A DNA stretch of 64,000 nucleotides from Pectinatus sottacetonis (GTDB taxonomy: Bacteria > Bacillota > Negativicutes > Selenomonadales > Selenomonadaceae). The DNA lies in NCBI RefSeq assembly GCF_015732155.1, contig NZ_WIQK01000001.1, forward strand, positions 1,560,001 to 1,624,000. The letters are read 5' to 3'. A program made the position numbers and the translations under genes. Under the pieces are notes generated by a model. It saw nothing but the letters and a program-made list of their open reading frames with translations. It was not told the DNA's origin and made no database searches. This document shows positions 56,332-64,000 of the stretch, piece after piece; within the stretch, counting starts at the first letter, position 1; the number at the start of each line of letters is the position of its first letter.

Positions 56332-57147
56332 TTATTTTGCGGCAATAAAACTTTTAAGAAGTAATAAAAGTAAAGCCAGAAAAACCAGAATAGTTGATAC
56401 AGCAAAAGCATCAGACATTTGAAAGTCATTATATAAAATTTCTATGAGCAGAGGCAGTGTATTTGTTTTCTCTTGAAGATGGCCGGATACTACGGAAACA
56501 GCACCAAATTCACCCATTGCCCGTGCGGCGCATAGTATAATGCCGTAAAACAGTGGCCATTTTATATGGGGAAAAGTTATTTTACGAAAAATAGTGAAAC
56601 CATCTGCGCCCATAAGTGAAGCAGCTTCTTCTTCCTGTATGCCGCGAGCTATCAATACAGGCATTACAGTCTGTATAATAAAAGGCAGAGTTACAAAAAT
56701 GGTTACTAAAATAACAGCAGTGATGGTAAACAGGAGTTTTATATGTATAATTTCTAACAGAGGGTGTACCCAGCCACTTCGTCCAAACGTCATTGAAAAA
56801 ATAAGGCCGGCTATTACAGGGGATATAGTAAAGGGAATATTGATCACAGCAGATAAAAGCCTGTTGTATTTATGCTGGAAACGTGTTAAAGCCCATGCAG
56901 CATAAAGACCGAAAACTGTATTACAGAAGACCGCAGTAAAAGCTGTCAGCAGAGTTAGTTTCAAAGCGTGTAAGGTAAATTTATTGTTTAGTGCGGCTAT
57001 ATAAGACAATAATCCGTGTTTAAAGGCTTCATGCAAAATTACGGACAGCGGCATTACCAACATAATAAAAACAAAGGCCATACTCAAAGTTAACATAATG
57101 TATTTAACATAATTTATTTGTCGTGGCAGGATATTTGAAAAAGCCAT
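56332..57147 (-). CDS. cysW: Sulfate ABC transporter permease CysW
   Basis: A 271-residue inner-membrane permease with six predicted helices and the EAA-type loop EEAASLMGADGFTIFRKITFPHIKWPLFYG followed by RAMGEFGAVSVVSGHLQEKTNTLPLLIEILYNDF, typical of CysW. It starts one base after the cysT stop region and is followed 23 bp later by cysA. Forms the membrane channel with CysT. Confidence 0.9.
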   Translation of the reverse strand: MAFSNILPRQINYVKYIMLTLSMAFVFIMLVMPLSVILHEAFKHGLLSYIAALNNKFTLHALKLTLLTAFTAVFCNTVFGLYAAWALTRFQHKYNRLLSAVINIPFTISPVIAGLIFSMTFGRSGWVHPLLEIIHIKLLFTITAVILVTIFVTLPFIIQTVMPVLIARGIQEEEAASLMGADGFTIFRKITFPHIKWPLFYGIILCAARAMGEFGAVSVVSGHLQEKTNTLPLLIEILYNDFQMSDAFAVSTILVFLALLLLLLKSFIAAK

Positions 57148-57148
57148 T

Positions 57149-57991
57149 TTAATTTTTTCCTCCGGTAATGATTTTCTGATAATAAATTTGCAGTGAATTT
57201 AATATAAACATGACTATGAAGGATAATAGCAGCATTACTATAGCAATAGAAGTTGCCTGTGGATAATTAAACTGTTCAAGTTTTATCATTATCAATAAAG
57301 GGACAATTTCGGTTTTATAGGGCATATTGCCAGCTATAAAAATAACATTGCCATATTCTCCCATGGCACGGGCAAAGGCTAAACCGCCGCTCAGTAGCAG
57401 CGTGGGAAAAATTTCCGGGAAAATAATTTTGCGTATTACCGTAAATTGTCCGGCTCCAAGAGTAAATGCAGCTTCTTTGAAGGCGGGGTCTATATTCTGC
57501 AGGACAGGCTCAATAGTCCGTACGACAAAAGGGATGGTCACAAAAATAAGGGCGATTGTTATGCCGGCTTTGCTATAAGCAGGATATAGTCCCCATGTTG
57601 CAGCTATTTTACCAATATAGCCGTTAGGGGAATAAAGTGCAGCCAGGGAAATACCGGCTACTGCGGTGGGAATGGCAAATGGAAGCTCAATCATACTATC
57701 AATGATGGTTCTGCCAGGAAATTTATAATAAACCAGGATACAGGCCAAGATAGTCCCAAAGAAGCAATTAATGACAGCAGCTGTCAGAGAGCAGATAATA
57801 CTTATTTGAAAGCTGGCAAGTACACGTTTATCAAAAATAACGGCAGTGAACTGTGTCAAGGTCATATGGGACGTTGTTATGGACATAGAAATAAGCGGTA
57901 ATAAAATAATAAAACTAATATAAAAAATAGTAATGCCGATGGATAGGTTATAGCCGGGAATAATAGTAATATGGTTGTTATTTACAGACAT
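57149..57991 (-). CDS. cysT: Sulfate ABC transporter permease CysT
   Basis: A 280-residue permease. PFAIPTAVAGISLAALYSPNGYIG and the EAA loop KEAAFTLGAGQFTVIRKIIFPEIFPTLLLSGGLAFARAMGEYGNVIFIAGNMPYKTEIVPLLI are CysT signatures. Six membrane helices. It lies 15 bp after the sbp-like gene and directly before cysW in a sulfate uptake operon. Confidence 0.92.
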   Translation of the reverse strand: MSVNNNHITIIPGYNLSIGITIFYISFIILLPLISMSITTSHMTLTQFTAVIFDKRVLASFQISIICSLTAAVINCFFGTILACILVYYKFPGRTIIDSMIELPFAIPTAVAGISLAALYSPNGYIGKIAATWGLYPAYSKAGITIALIFVTIPFVVRTIEPVLQNIDPAFKEAAFTLGAGQFTVIRKIIFPEIFPTLLLSGGLAFARAMGEYGNVIFIAGNMPYKTEIVPLLIMIKLEQFNYPQATSIAIVMLLLSFIVMFILNSLQIYYQKIITGGKN

Positions 57992-58006
57992 TATGCCAGC
58001 TTCCTT

Positions 58007-59028
58007 TCACTTAAAATTTTTTTTGTATATCTGGTCGAAAATGCCACCATCTGAAAAATGTTTTTGCTGGATATTTACCCAGCCGCCAAACATAGGATCA
58101 GTAATTTTTACAAGATCCATCTGTAGGTTAAAAATATGGGAATATTTTGTAAAATCAGTTTGTTTGCTGGACGGTAAAAATTTTCAGCAGCTATTTTTTG
58201 TCCAGTGGGGGAATAGAGATATTTTAAATAAGCTTCAGCGATAGTATGGATGTTTTTATAAGTGGTGGTTTTATCAACTAAAGCTACAGGTAGTTGTGCC
58301 AAAATACTGATAGCAGGTGAAATTATTTCAAATTTGCCAGGATATTTTTTTGTTATCAAATGTGCTTCATTTTCCCAACTTATAAGGACATCACCTTGGT
58401 TGTTTTCGACAAAGGAAGTGGTAGCACTGCGGACACTCGAATCGAGAGTCAAAACATTAGCAAACAATTGCTGCATGAAATTTTCTATAAAGAATTCATT
58501 GCCATTATATGTTTTATAGGCATAAGCCCATGCGGCCAGGTAATTCCAGCGTCCTCCACCTGATGTTTTGGGATTGGCTGTTATGATGTGAATGTGCTTT
58601 TTTATGAGATCATGCCAGGAGTGAATGGATTTGGGATTGCCCTCACGGACAAGAAAAATTACTGTTGAAGTATAAGGGGTACTCTGCTGCGGCAGACGGG
58701 ATACCCAGTTATCATTTATCAGCTGGTGACTGGCAATGACAGAAATATCATAGGCACTGGCAAGTGTAACTACATCAGCGTCATTACCCTCGATGACTGA
58801 ACGGGCCTGAGAACTGGAACCACCATGTGACTGAATAATATTAATCACCTGGCCTGTTTTGTTTTTCCAGTATATGCTGAAAGCTTCATTGTATTGTTTA
58901 TATAATTCTCGCGTGGAATCGTATGAAACATTTATAAGTTCGATATGTTTGTGTTGTTGTTCAATGGTATATATGGCAATAGTCAGGAAAACAAGGAAAA
59001 ACAATAGCAGGATAATATTTTTATTCAT
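58007..59028 (-). pseudogene. sbp: Periplasmic sulfate-binding protein, single-base frameshift near the C-terminus
   Basis: N-terminal signal segment, then SYDSTRELYKQYNEAF, QSHGGSSSQARSVIEGNDADVVTLA and ANPKTSGGGRWNYLAAWAYA, the sulfate-binding loops of the Sbp/CysP family. In the first frame it ends at 58108 with FYRPANKL..., atypical. A -1 shift near 58165-58180 restores the expected ending: KQTDFTKYSHIF..., FGGWVNIQQKHFSDGGIFDQIY and a stop at 58007. The repaired length is ~340 residues, the family norm. Real mutation or sequence error cannot be told apart here. Confidence 0.87.
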
Positions 59029-59090
59029 GGTGGGTTCCTCTAATGATTTTTATTAAAAACAATATTAATATGGTATGAAATTAACACAAA

Positions 59091-59138
59091 AAAAGGCCAG
59101 ACAATAAATATAAGAGTAGTATTTATTGTCTGGCCTTT
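59091..59138 (-). terminator. Terminator of the arn operon
   Basis: AAAGGCCAGACAATAAATA and its near-complete complement form a long stem. It lies ~120 bp past the arnD stop and before the sulfate operon on the same strand. Confidence 0.75.
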
Positions 59139-59256
59139 AGTTTTCTAATCAGCCATATCGTAATAAAATATGTGGATATTAAGATTTTCTGCAAAATTAT
59201 AAGTAATATGATAACATATAGATTTTATGGCGTCAATGGATATATTTTTATCGGTA

Positions 59257-60150
59257 TTAATTTATAGGATCACTTTGGCGTGCTACAGTGCCAGCACGTC
59301 CAGGTAATGTACCGGTGTAAACGCGGCATTTTTTTATGTTAGGAACTTTTTTACCTTCTTTTAGAAGAACAAATTCAAAGTTCTGTTGTTTAGCTTTGAC
59401 AATAAATTCTTCAAGAATGGAGAGTTTTGATAGTCCCTCCATTTCAGCATGGATGGTAAAAACATTCCACAGTTTATCACAATTTTTTAGCCAGTAATCA
59501 ACAATATTTTCATCAGTTACACCCATTATTCCCAAGACTTCATCCATAGTCAGCAATGTGCCGGGGATTTGTATGGGCGAAAAGTCTTGTCCATTCATAA
59601 CTGGATAAAAAGGATAGTAGCCACGTACATCAGAACAAAAATCAAAGCCGAATTCCTGTTGAACTTTTAAGCTGGCTGGTGTTACCTGCCACCCCGGCGC
59701 ACCACAGAAATGGGGCTTTTGATGAGCTGTTTTTTCAAACAGGCTGCACGCCATAGTCAAATGTTGACGAATTTTATCTTCGCTTAAATGGGGTAGTTTA
59801 TCCTGCCAGTATACGTGGTCCCAGCAGTGGATACCACAGTCATGTCCGTCTTCCAGGGCACGCAGTAGTGGAGCTGGATTAGGTTCAACAATGTATGGAG
59901 CAGGCAGCAGTGTTCCATACAGCATTGTTTTTAGTCCATAAGTTGCCGGTGCTTTTGTGCGCAGCATTTTACTTAAAAAACCTTTACGGAAAATGCGTCG
60001 GATGGCTTTGCCAGAATTATCAGGTCCCATGGAAAAGAAAAATGAAGCGTGTATATTATATTTTTGGAAGATGTTGAGCATGTTAGGCACACCCTGTTCA
60101 TAGCCTCGTTTGGTATCAACATCTATTTTTATAGCAATTTTCTTAGACAT
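59257..60150 (-). CDS. arnD: 4-deoxy-4-formamido-L-arabinose-phosphoundecaprenol deformylase ArnD
   Basis: A 297-residue NodB-type polysaccharide deacetylase. AIKIDVDTKRGYEQGVPNMLNIFQKYNIHASFFFSMGPDNSGKAIRRIF is the ArnD N-terminus; DCGIHCWDHVYWQDKL holds metal His residues, and HFCGAPGWQVTPASL and FCSDVRGYYPFYP follow. It removes the formyl group on undecaprenyl-P-Ara4FN at the membrane. Last gene of the arn set. Confidence 0.93.
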   Translation of the reverse strand: MSKKIAIKIDVDTKRGYEQGVPNMLNIFQKYNIHASFFFSMGPDNSGKAIRRIFRKGFLSKMLRTKAPATYGLKTMLYGTLLPAPYIVEPNPAPLLRALEDGHDCGIHCWDHVYWQDKLPHLSEDKIRQHLTMACSLFEKTAHQKPHFCGAPGWQVTPASLKVQQEFGFDFCSDVRGYYPFYPVMNGQDFSPIQIPGTLLTMDEVLGIMGVTDENIVDYWLKNCDKLWNVFTIHAEMEGLSKLSILEEFIVKAKQQNFEFVLLKEGKKVPNIKKCRVYTGTLPGRAGTVARQSDPIN

Positions 60151-60154
60151 TAAA

Positions 60155-61189
60155 TCATAAATCCTTTAAAGTATTTGCTGCATGAAAGTCAAGCGTTTGT
60201 TTTATAGCTTCACGTAAAGATGTTTTTGGCTGCCAATTCAACAAATCTTTTATTTTTTGAATAGATGGAACACGATCCTGCATATCATCATAATTTTTGC
60301 CATAATATTTGGCTGCAGGAATATCCACTAGTTTTACTTTAGCAGCTTTGTCAGCAAATTGAGGATAATTTTTCATTTCGTCGATGATCATAATAGCTAA
60401 TTCCTTTATAGAATAGTGATTATTGGGATTGCCAATATTGAAAATTTCACCGGCAGCTTTATTATTTTCATTCTTTATTATGGTTAAAAGTCCGTCTATT
60501 CCATCACCAACCCAGATAAAAGAACGTTTTTGTGCGCCGCCGCCAACAAGGTTTATTTTACCAGTGTATAAAATGTCATAGATGAATTGGGTAATAGAAC
60601 GGGCTTTATGTTCGGAGGCGTCTTTAAAAGTATCAAGTCCGGGGCCTACCCAGTTAAACGGACGGAAAATAGAGAATGGCATATTTTCTTCCTGACCGAA
60701 AGCAAAAATTACACGATCCATCATTTGTTTACTGCAGCTGTAAATCCAGCGGGATTTTTTTATTGGACCAAGGGTCAGCGTGCTTTCATCTTCTATCATT
60801 ATGCGGCTGTTTTCTGTAGGCATGCCGTATACTTCAGAGGTTGAAGGGAAAATGACGCGCTTATGGTATTTGGCACAATTCCGCACGAGTTTTAAATTTT
60901 GTTCAAAATCTAGTTCAAAAGTCCATAAAGGATGGGTTATGTAATAAGCTGGACGGGCAATACCGGCCAATGGCAGAATTATATCATTATCCTTTACAGC
61001 TTGTTCCAGCCAGGCGGATTCTTTAAAGATATCACCGACTTTCATTGAAAAACGCGGATTATCTTTAAATTCATCTAAGTTATTATCATGTAGATCAAAT
61101 CCCTGAACCTGCCAGTCTGTTTTATATAAGATGGCACGTAATAGATGAGAACCGATAAATCCATTAATGCCGGTTATGAAAATTTTCAT
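60155..61189 (-). CDS. arnA: UDP-glucuronate decarboxylase, ArnA C-terminal-type as a separate protein
   Basis: A 344-residue extended SDR. N-terminal KIFITGINGFIGSHLLRAIL, the catalytic YSCSKQMMDRVIFAFG (YxxxK), and FRPFNWVGPGLDTFKDASEHKARSITQFIYDILYTGKINLVGGGAQKRSF, matching the dehydrogenase half of ArnA, which oxidises and decarboxylates UDP-GlcA to UDP-Ara4O. In E. coli this domain is fused to a formyltransferase; here the formyltransferase is the neighbouring gene. Confidence 0.92.
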   Translation of the reverse strand: MKIFITGINGFIGSHLLRAILYKTDWQVQGFDLHDNNLDEFKDNPRFSMKVGDIFKESAWLEQAVKDNDIILPLAGIARPAYYITHPLWTFELDFEQNLKLVRNCAKYHKRVIFPSTSEVYGMPTENSRIMIEDESTLTLGPIKKSRWIYSCSKQMMDRVIFAFGQEENMPFSIFRPFNWVGPGLDTFKDASEHKARSITQFIYDILYTGKINLVGGGAQKRSFIWVGDGIDGLLTIIKNENNKAAGEIFNIGNPNNHYSIKELAIMIIDEMKNYPQFADKAAKVKLVDIPAAKYYGKNYDDMQDRVPSIQKIKDLLNWQPKTSLREAIKQTLDFHAANTLKDL

Positions 61190-61216
61190 TAAAGCATATC
61201 TCCTTTATAATTGATT

Positions 61217-62191
61217 TCAACCTAATTGATTCCCTGTTTTGAATATTGCCGAAAAAGCTTTGCTTGTGGGCAGGCAATCAATATCATGAGGGTGGGCGAC
61301 TGTTTTTAATAATAAATAGCCATGCTGGCATTTTATTATTATTTTATTATTTGTATTTATTATATCACCTGATTTATATTCTAATTTATTTTTTGCTCCT
61401 TGTACACCGGGAAGAGGAATAAATTCTTTTTCATCTAAAGGAACAGCCCACCAGATAAATATTTTTTTTCCCTTGTAAAAAGTAAAAGCACCAGGAAAAG
61501 GATGGGTTACAGAACGGATAAGGTTATAAATATCAATAACATCACTGTCCCAGTTGATAATTCCATCAGCAGGACGCCGTCGGCCAAATTTTGTAGCCTG
61601 TGATTCATCCTGAGGAAAGTGGGGTGCAGTGCTGCTTTCAATCAGCGGCAAGTAATTTTTAATGATGTTTTTTACTGTCTGGCTGGTTTTTAGAAATATA
61701 TCATGCCCTGTATCGGTAAATTTTATAGGAAAAGCTTCTTGGGCAATAATATCTCCTTTATCTGCTCTGTTTGTCATTACGTGCATAGTAACACCAGTTT
61801 GCTTTTCTCCTTTTAAGACAGCCCAGTTTATGCAAGCCCGTCCTCTGTACTTAGGAAGAAGGGAACCATGCAGGTTATAAGCACCAAGGCGCGGTGTAGT
61901 AAGAAAACTGTCAGGGATTATGGCGCGATAATATGCTGATAAAATAATATCGGGAGAAGCCTGTTTAAAAAGTTCCAGAGCAGCAGCATCAATTTTATTG
62001 GAACGATAAACTGTTATATTATTTTTTTGTGCCAGGGAATAAACGGAATCGAACCAGATTTCTTCATCAGGAGCATCTATATGAGTAAAGACAATAGAAA
62101 TATTAGCTTTGAGTTTAATCAGTTCTTCAAGACAGGCAAATCCTGGCTGGCTGTATGCGAATAAAGCTATACGGGGCCGCTGGTTAGTCAT
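61217..62191 (-). CDS. arnA: UDP-Ara4N formyltransferase, ArnA N-terminal-type as a separate protein
   Basis: A ~324-residue formyltetrahydrofolate-dependent transferase. IALFAYSQPGFACLEELI, FTHIDAPDEEIWFDSVYSLAQ, the catalytic triad in LGAYNLHGSLLPKYRGRACINWAVLKGEKQTGVTMHVM and DKGDIIAQEAF are ArnA/FMT signatures. It N-formylates UDP-L-Ara4N. ATG at 62191, overlapping the arnC stop; a GTG at 62200 is possible. Separate from the decarboxylase gene that follows by 27 bp. Confidence 0.9.
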   Translation of the reverse strand: MTNQRPRIALFAYSQPGFACLEELIKLKANISIVFTHIDAPDEEIWFDSVYSLAQKNNITVYRSNKIDAAALELFKQASPDIILSAYYRAIIPDSFLTTPRLGAYNLHGSLLPKYRGRACINWAVLKGEKQTGVTMHVMTNRADKGDIIAQEAFPIKFTDTGHDIFLKTSQTVKNIIKNYLPLIESSTAPHFPQDESQATKFGRRRPADGIINWDSDVIDIYNLIRSVTHPFPGAFTFYKGKKIFIWWAVPLDEKEFIPLPGVQGAKNKLEYKSGDIINTNNKIIIKCQHGYLLLKTVAHPHDIDCLPTSKAFSAIFKTGNQLG

Positions 62192-63137
62192 TTTTATCAC
62201 CGGAATCCTTTTTTTCCCAGATGTCTTTTATTACAAAACGCGGGCGTTTTTGTATTTGTTTGTAAATACGGCCGATATATTCACCAATAATACCAAGACT
62301 CATTATGGAAATACCAGTAAGAAAGAATTGAATTGCCATTAAAGTAAAAAGACCATCTGCTTCAGAACCGATTATAAAACGGCGGATAAGCATATAAGCA
62401 ACTAGGATAAAACTTAATATGCTTATGCCCATACCGCTCATAGTGACCCACTGGAGCGGTGACAGAGAAAAGCTGGTCATAAGATCAAAGTTAAGCCTTA
62501 TAAGACGAAACATACTGTATTTTGAAGTACCAAATTCGCGTTCACGATGGTTGACAGGAATCTCGATAGGATTTACAGCATATTTCTGTCCTAAAGCAGG
62601 AATAAATGTTGTTGATTCGTTACTATGGGCTATTATATCAACAATCCTTCGACTGTATCCACGCAGCATACAGCCATAATCATTAATATGAAGACCGGTT
62701 ATATTATTAGTTATTTTATTTACTACTTTTGATGCTGCTTTACGAAATACAGGATCATGACGGTTCTGCCGATAGGTACCAACAACATCATGGCCGGCAT
62801 CCATTTGTTGTACTAATTTTGGTATTTCTGCCGGAGGATTCTGCAGATCAGCATCTAGTGTGATAATATATTTGCCTCGTACATGTAGAAAGGCGGCCAT
62901 AATTGCCATATGCTGACCAAAATTACCATTAAAATCAATAAACCGGACTGTTTCAAGATGCTTTTTTTGAAAATCATATAAAAGGGAAAATGATTTATCA
63001 TGGCTGCCGTCATTGACAAAAATAATTTCGTAACTTCTATCTAGTTTATCCATGACAGGATATAATTCGTCAAATAAACGTGGCAGAGATTCCTCTTCAT
63101 TGTATACAGGGATTACTATTGAAATTTCAGGAGACAT
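62184..63137 (-). CDS. arnC: Undecaprenyl-phosphate 4-deoxy-4-formamido-L-arabinose transferase ArnC
   Basis: A 317-residue GT2 glycosyltransferase. ISIVIPVYNEEESLPRLFDEL at the N-terminus, the DXD-type TLDADLQNPPAEIP near residue 95, and two C-terminal membrane helices (~230-255, 265-290). It moves Ara4FN from UDP to undecaprenyl phosphate at the inner membrane. I start at the ATG at 63137, preceded by GAAAGGTGA, over an upstream in-frame ATG at 63167. Order arnB-arnC-arnA. Confidence 0.92.
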   Translation of the reverse strand: MSPEISIVIPVYNEEESLPRLFDELYPVMDKLDRSYEIIFVNDGSHDKSFSLLYDFQKKHLETVRFIDFNGNFGQHMAIMAAFLHVRGKYIITLDADLQNPPAEIPKLVQQMDAGHDVVGTYRQNRHDPVFRKAASKVVNKITNNITGLHINDYGCMLRGYSRRIVDIIAHSNESTTFIPALGQKYAVNPIEIPVNHREREFGTSKYSMFRLIRLNFDLMTSFSLSPLQWVTMSGMGISILSFILVAYMLIRRFIIGSEADGLFTLMAIQFFLTGISIMSLGIIGEYIGRIYKQIQKRPRFVIKDIWEKKDSGDKND

Positions 63138-63157
63138 TGTTTCACCTTTCAGAAAGT

Positions 63158-64000
63158 TTATTTGCAAATATTTGTAACAGCTTCGATTACGTCGGTGATA
63201 TCTTCATTTGTCATTGCCGGGAATAATGGCAGGGATACTATTTTTTCCCCAATTTCCTCGGCAACAGGCATATCACCTTTTTTTAGACCGGTTATTTTAG
63301 CATAACCGCTGAATAAATGCAGTGCCTGATAATGATATGCTGTACCTATATTATATTCTTTCATTTTTTCCATAAATTCATCGCGGGTAAAACCAAGCTT
63401 TTTACTATCAAGCAGAGGGGTATATATGTGCCAGGAGTGAACACAGCCTTTTTCTATTGGTGCAGGCAGGGTAAGTCCATCTATACCGGCAAATGCTGTA
63501 TTATATTTTTCTATTATTTCAGTACGCCGCTTGTTAAACTTTTCCAAATATTTTAATTGATCGCGGCCGATAGCTGCCTGTATATCCATCATCTGATATT
63601 TTAGTCCAGGAATAAAAATGTCGTAATGGCTTTTCCCTTTTGCGCCAAAACGATTCCAAGCACCTTTGTCCATACCATTTTGACGCTGAACAGACATTTG
63701 ATCAGCAGCTTTTTCATCATCGGTAGTTATCATACCACCTTCACCAGTAGTGATGTTTTTGGTAGGATGGAAGCTGAATACAGCAATACGGCGAGGACCT
63801 TTTCCACTGCCGATTTTTTTCCCGTGATAGCTGGCACCTAGGGCATGGGCACTGTCTTCAATTATAGCAAGATTGTGTTCCTGGGCAATTTTTTCAATAG
63901 CATCCATGTTGCAGGGACGGCCAGCAAAATGTACAGGAATAACAGCCTTGGTTTTGGAGGTTATTTTTTCTGCTATTTTTTTAGGATCTATATTTAAAGT
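63158..64000 (-). CDS. arnB: UDP-4-amino-4-deoxy-L-arabinose aminotransferase ArnB, partial
   Basis: The 3' 281 codons of a DegT/DnrJ/EryC1-type PLP aminotransferase; the 5' end lies beyond the window. Codons stay open to base 64000 (VIPVHFAGRPCNMDAIEKIAQEHNLAIIEDSAHALGASYHG). The PLP lysine is in FSFHPTKNITTGEGGMI. It makes UDP-L-Ara4N from UDP-Ara4O. An internal ATG at 63907 is not the start. First visible gene of the lipid A Ara4N operon; arnT is not in the window. Confidence 0.92.
   Translation of the reverse strand, partial: TLNIDPKKIAEKITSKTKAVIPVHFAGRPCNMDAIEKIAQEHNLAIIEDSAHALGASYHGKKIGSGKGPRRIAVFSFHPTKNITTGEGGMITTDDEKAADQMSVQRQNGMDKGAWNRFGAKGKSHYDIFIPGLKYQMMDIQAAIGRDQLKYLEKFNKRRTEIIEKYNTAFAGIDGLTLPAPIEKGCVHSWHIYTPLLDSKKLGFTRDEFMEKMKEYNIGTAYHYQALHLFSGYAKITGLKKGDMPVAEEIGEKIVSLPLFPAMTNEDITDVIEAVTNICK

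Overview
The window reads as the chromosome of a low-GC, anaerobic, sugar-fermenting bacterium with a Gram-negative envelope. The right edge carries an L-Ara4N (4-amino-4-deoxy-L-arabinose) lipid A modification operon, which implies LPS. The remaining genes have a Firmicute character: PEP synthase with its CcpN/PpsR-type regulators, GutM, AroH, PerR, BioY with its thiolase and ligase partners, and an ECF ATPase. Together these suggest the Negativicutes (Selenomonas/Pectinatus-like). That placement is inference; no rRNA is present.

Layout, left to right. 0-4 kb: a lactate/malate dehydrogenase-family 2-hydroxyacid dehydrogenase preceded by a clear cobalamin riboswitch, an orphan ECF transporter ATPase, a solitary group I intron sequence, and a NagD-like HAD phosphatase. 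4-8.5 kb: a sorbitol-type PTS operon (AraM-like dehydrogenase, GutM, EIIC with a frameshift at a T8 tract, EIIBC, EIIA). 8.5-31 kb: metabolic and housekeeping genes (thiD, ubiB-like, aroH, panE-like, perR-like, tRNA-Ser(GGA), livK-like, eno with a Fur-type box over its promoter, serC, queF, HD-GYP, cobalamin adenosyltransferase, lipase, Zn/Cd P-type ATPase). 31.9-33.8 kb: a 1.8-kb decayed integrative element bounded by 108-bp direct repeats of the 3' end of tRNA-Ser(UGA); it keeps an integrase remnant and an intact HicAB pair. 34-43 kb: corA, a CsoR-like sensor with a His-rich tail, a bioY-thiolase-ligase-hotdog cluster, cbiDET, and a divergent pair of small XRE regulators with palindromic operators. 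43.7-52.4 kb: ppsA, then a CcpN-like regulator and PpsR that both appear to start on non-canonical AUU/AUC/AUA codons; then rpiR, glvA and a fused EIICBA forming an alpha-glucoside PTS module. 52.4-64 kb: a ferredoxin-type aldo/keto reductase, an IStron-like element (group I intron 3' fragment, TnpB, omega-RNA right end) fused to the end of cysA, the sulfate transport genes cysW, cysT and sbp (frameshifted), and arnBCA(split)D.

The most unusual system is the IStron family. An 87-bp stretch of group I intron 3' core occurs at 2.9 kb and 55.3 kb with one mismatch. The first copy is a nearly complete intron with no transposase. The second sits directly upstream of an intact TnpB gene and its omega-RNA, and supplies the last ~30 codons of cysA. 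The second most unusual is a B12 riboswitch on a fermentation dehydrogenase, which would fit a switch away from B12-dependent propionate formation when cobalamin is scarce. A family of GGGACTGT...ACAGTCCC hairpin repeats is scattered through intergenic sites.

Two single-base frameshifts (srlA, sbp) may be real or may be assembly errors.
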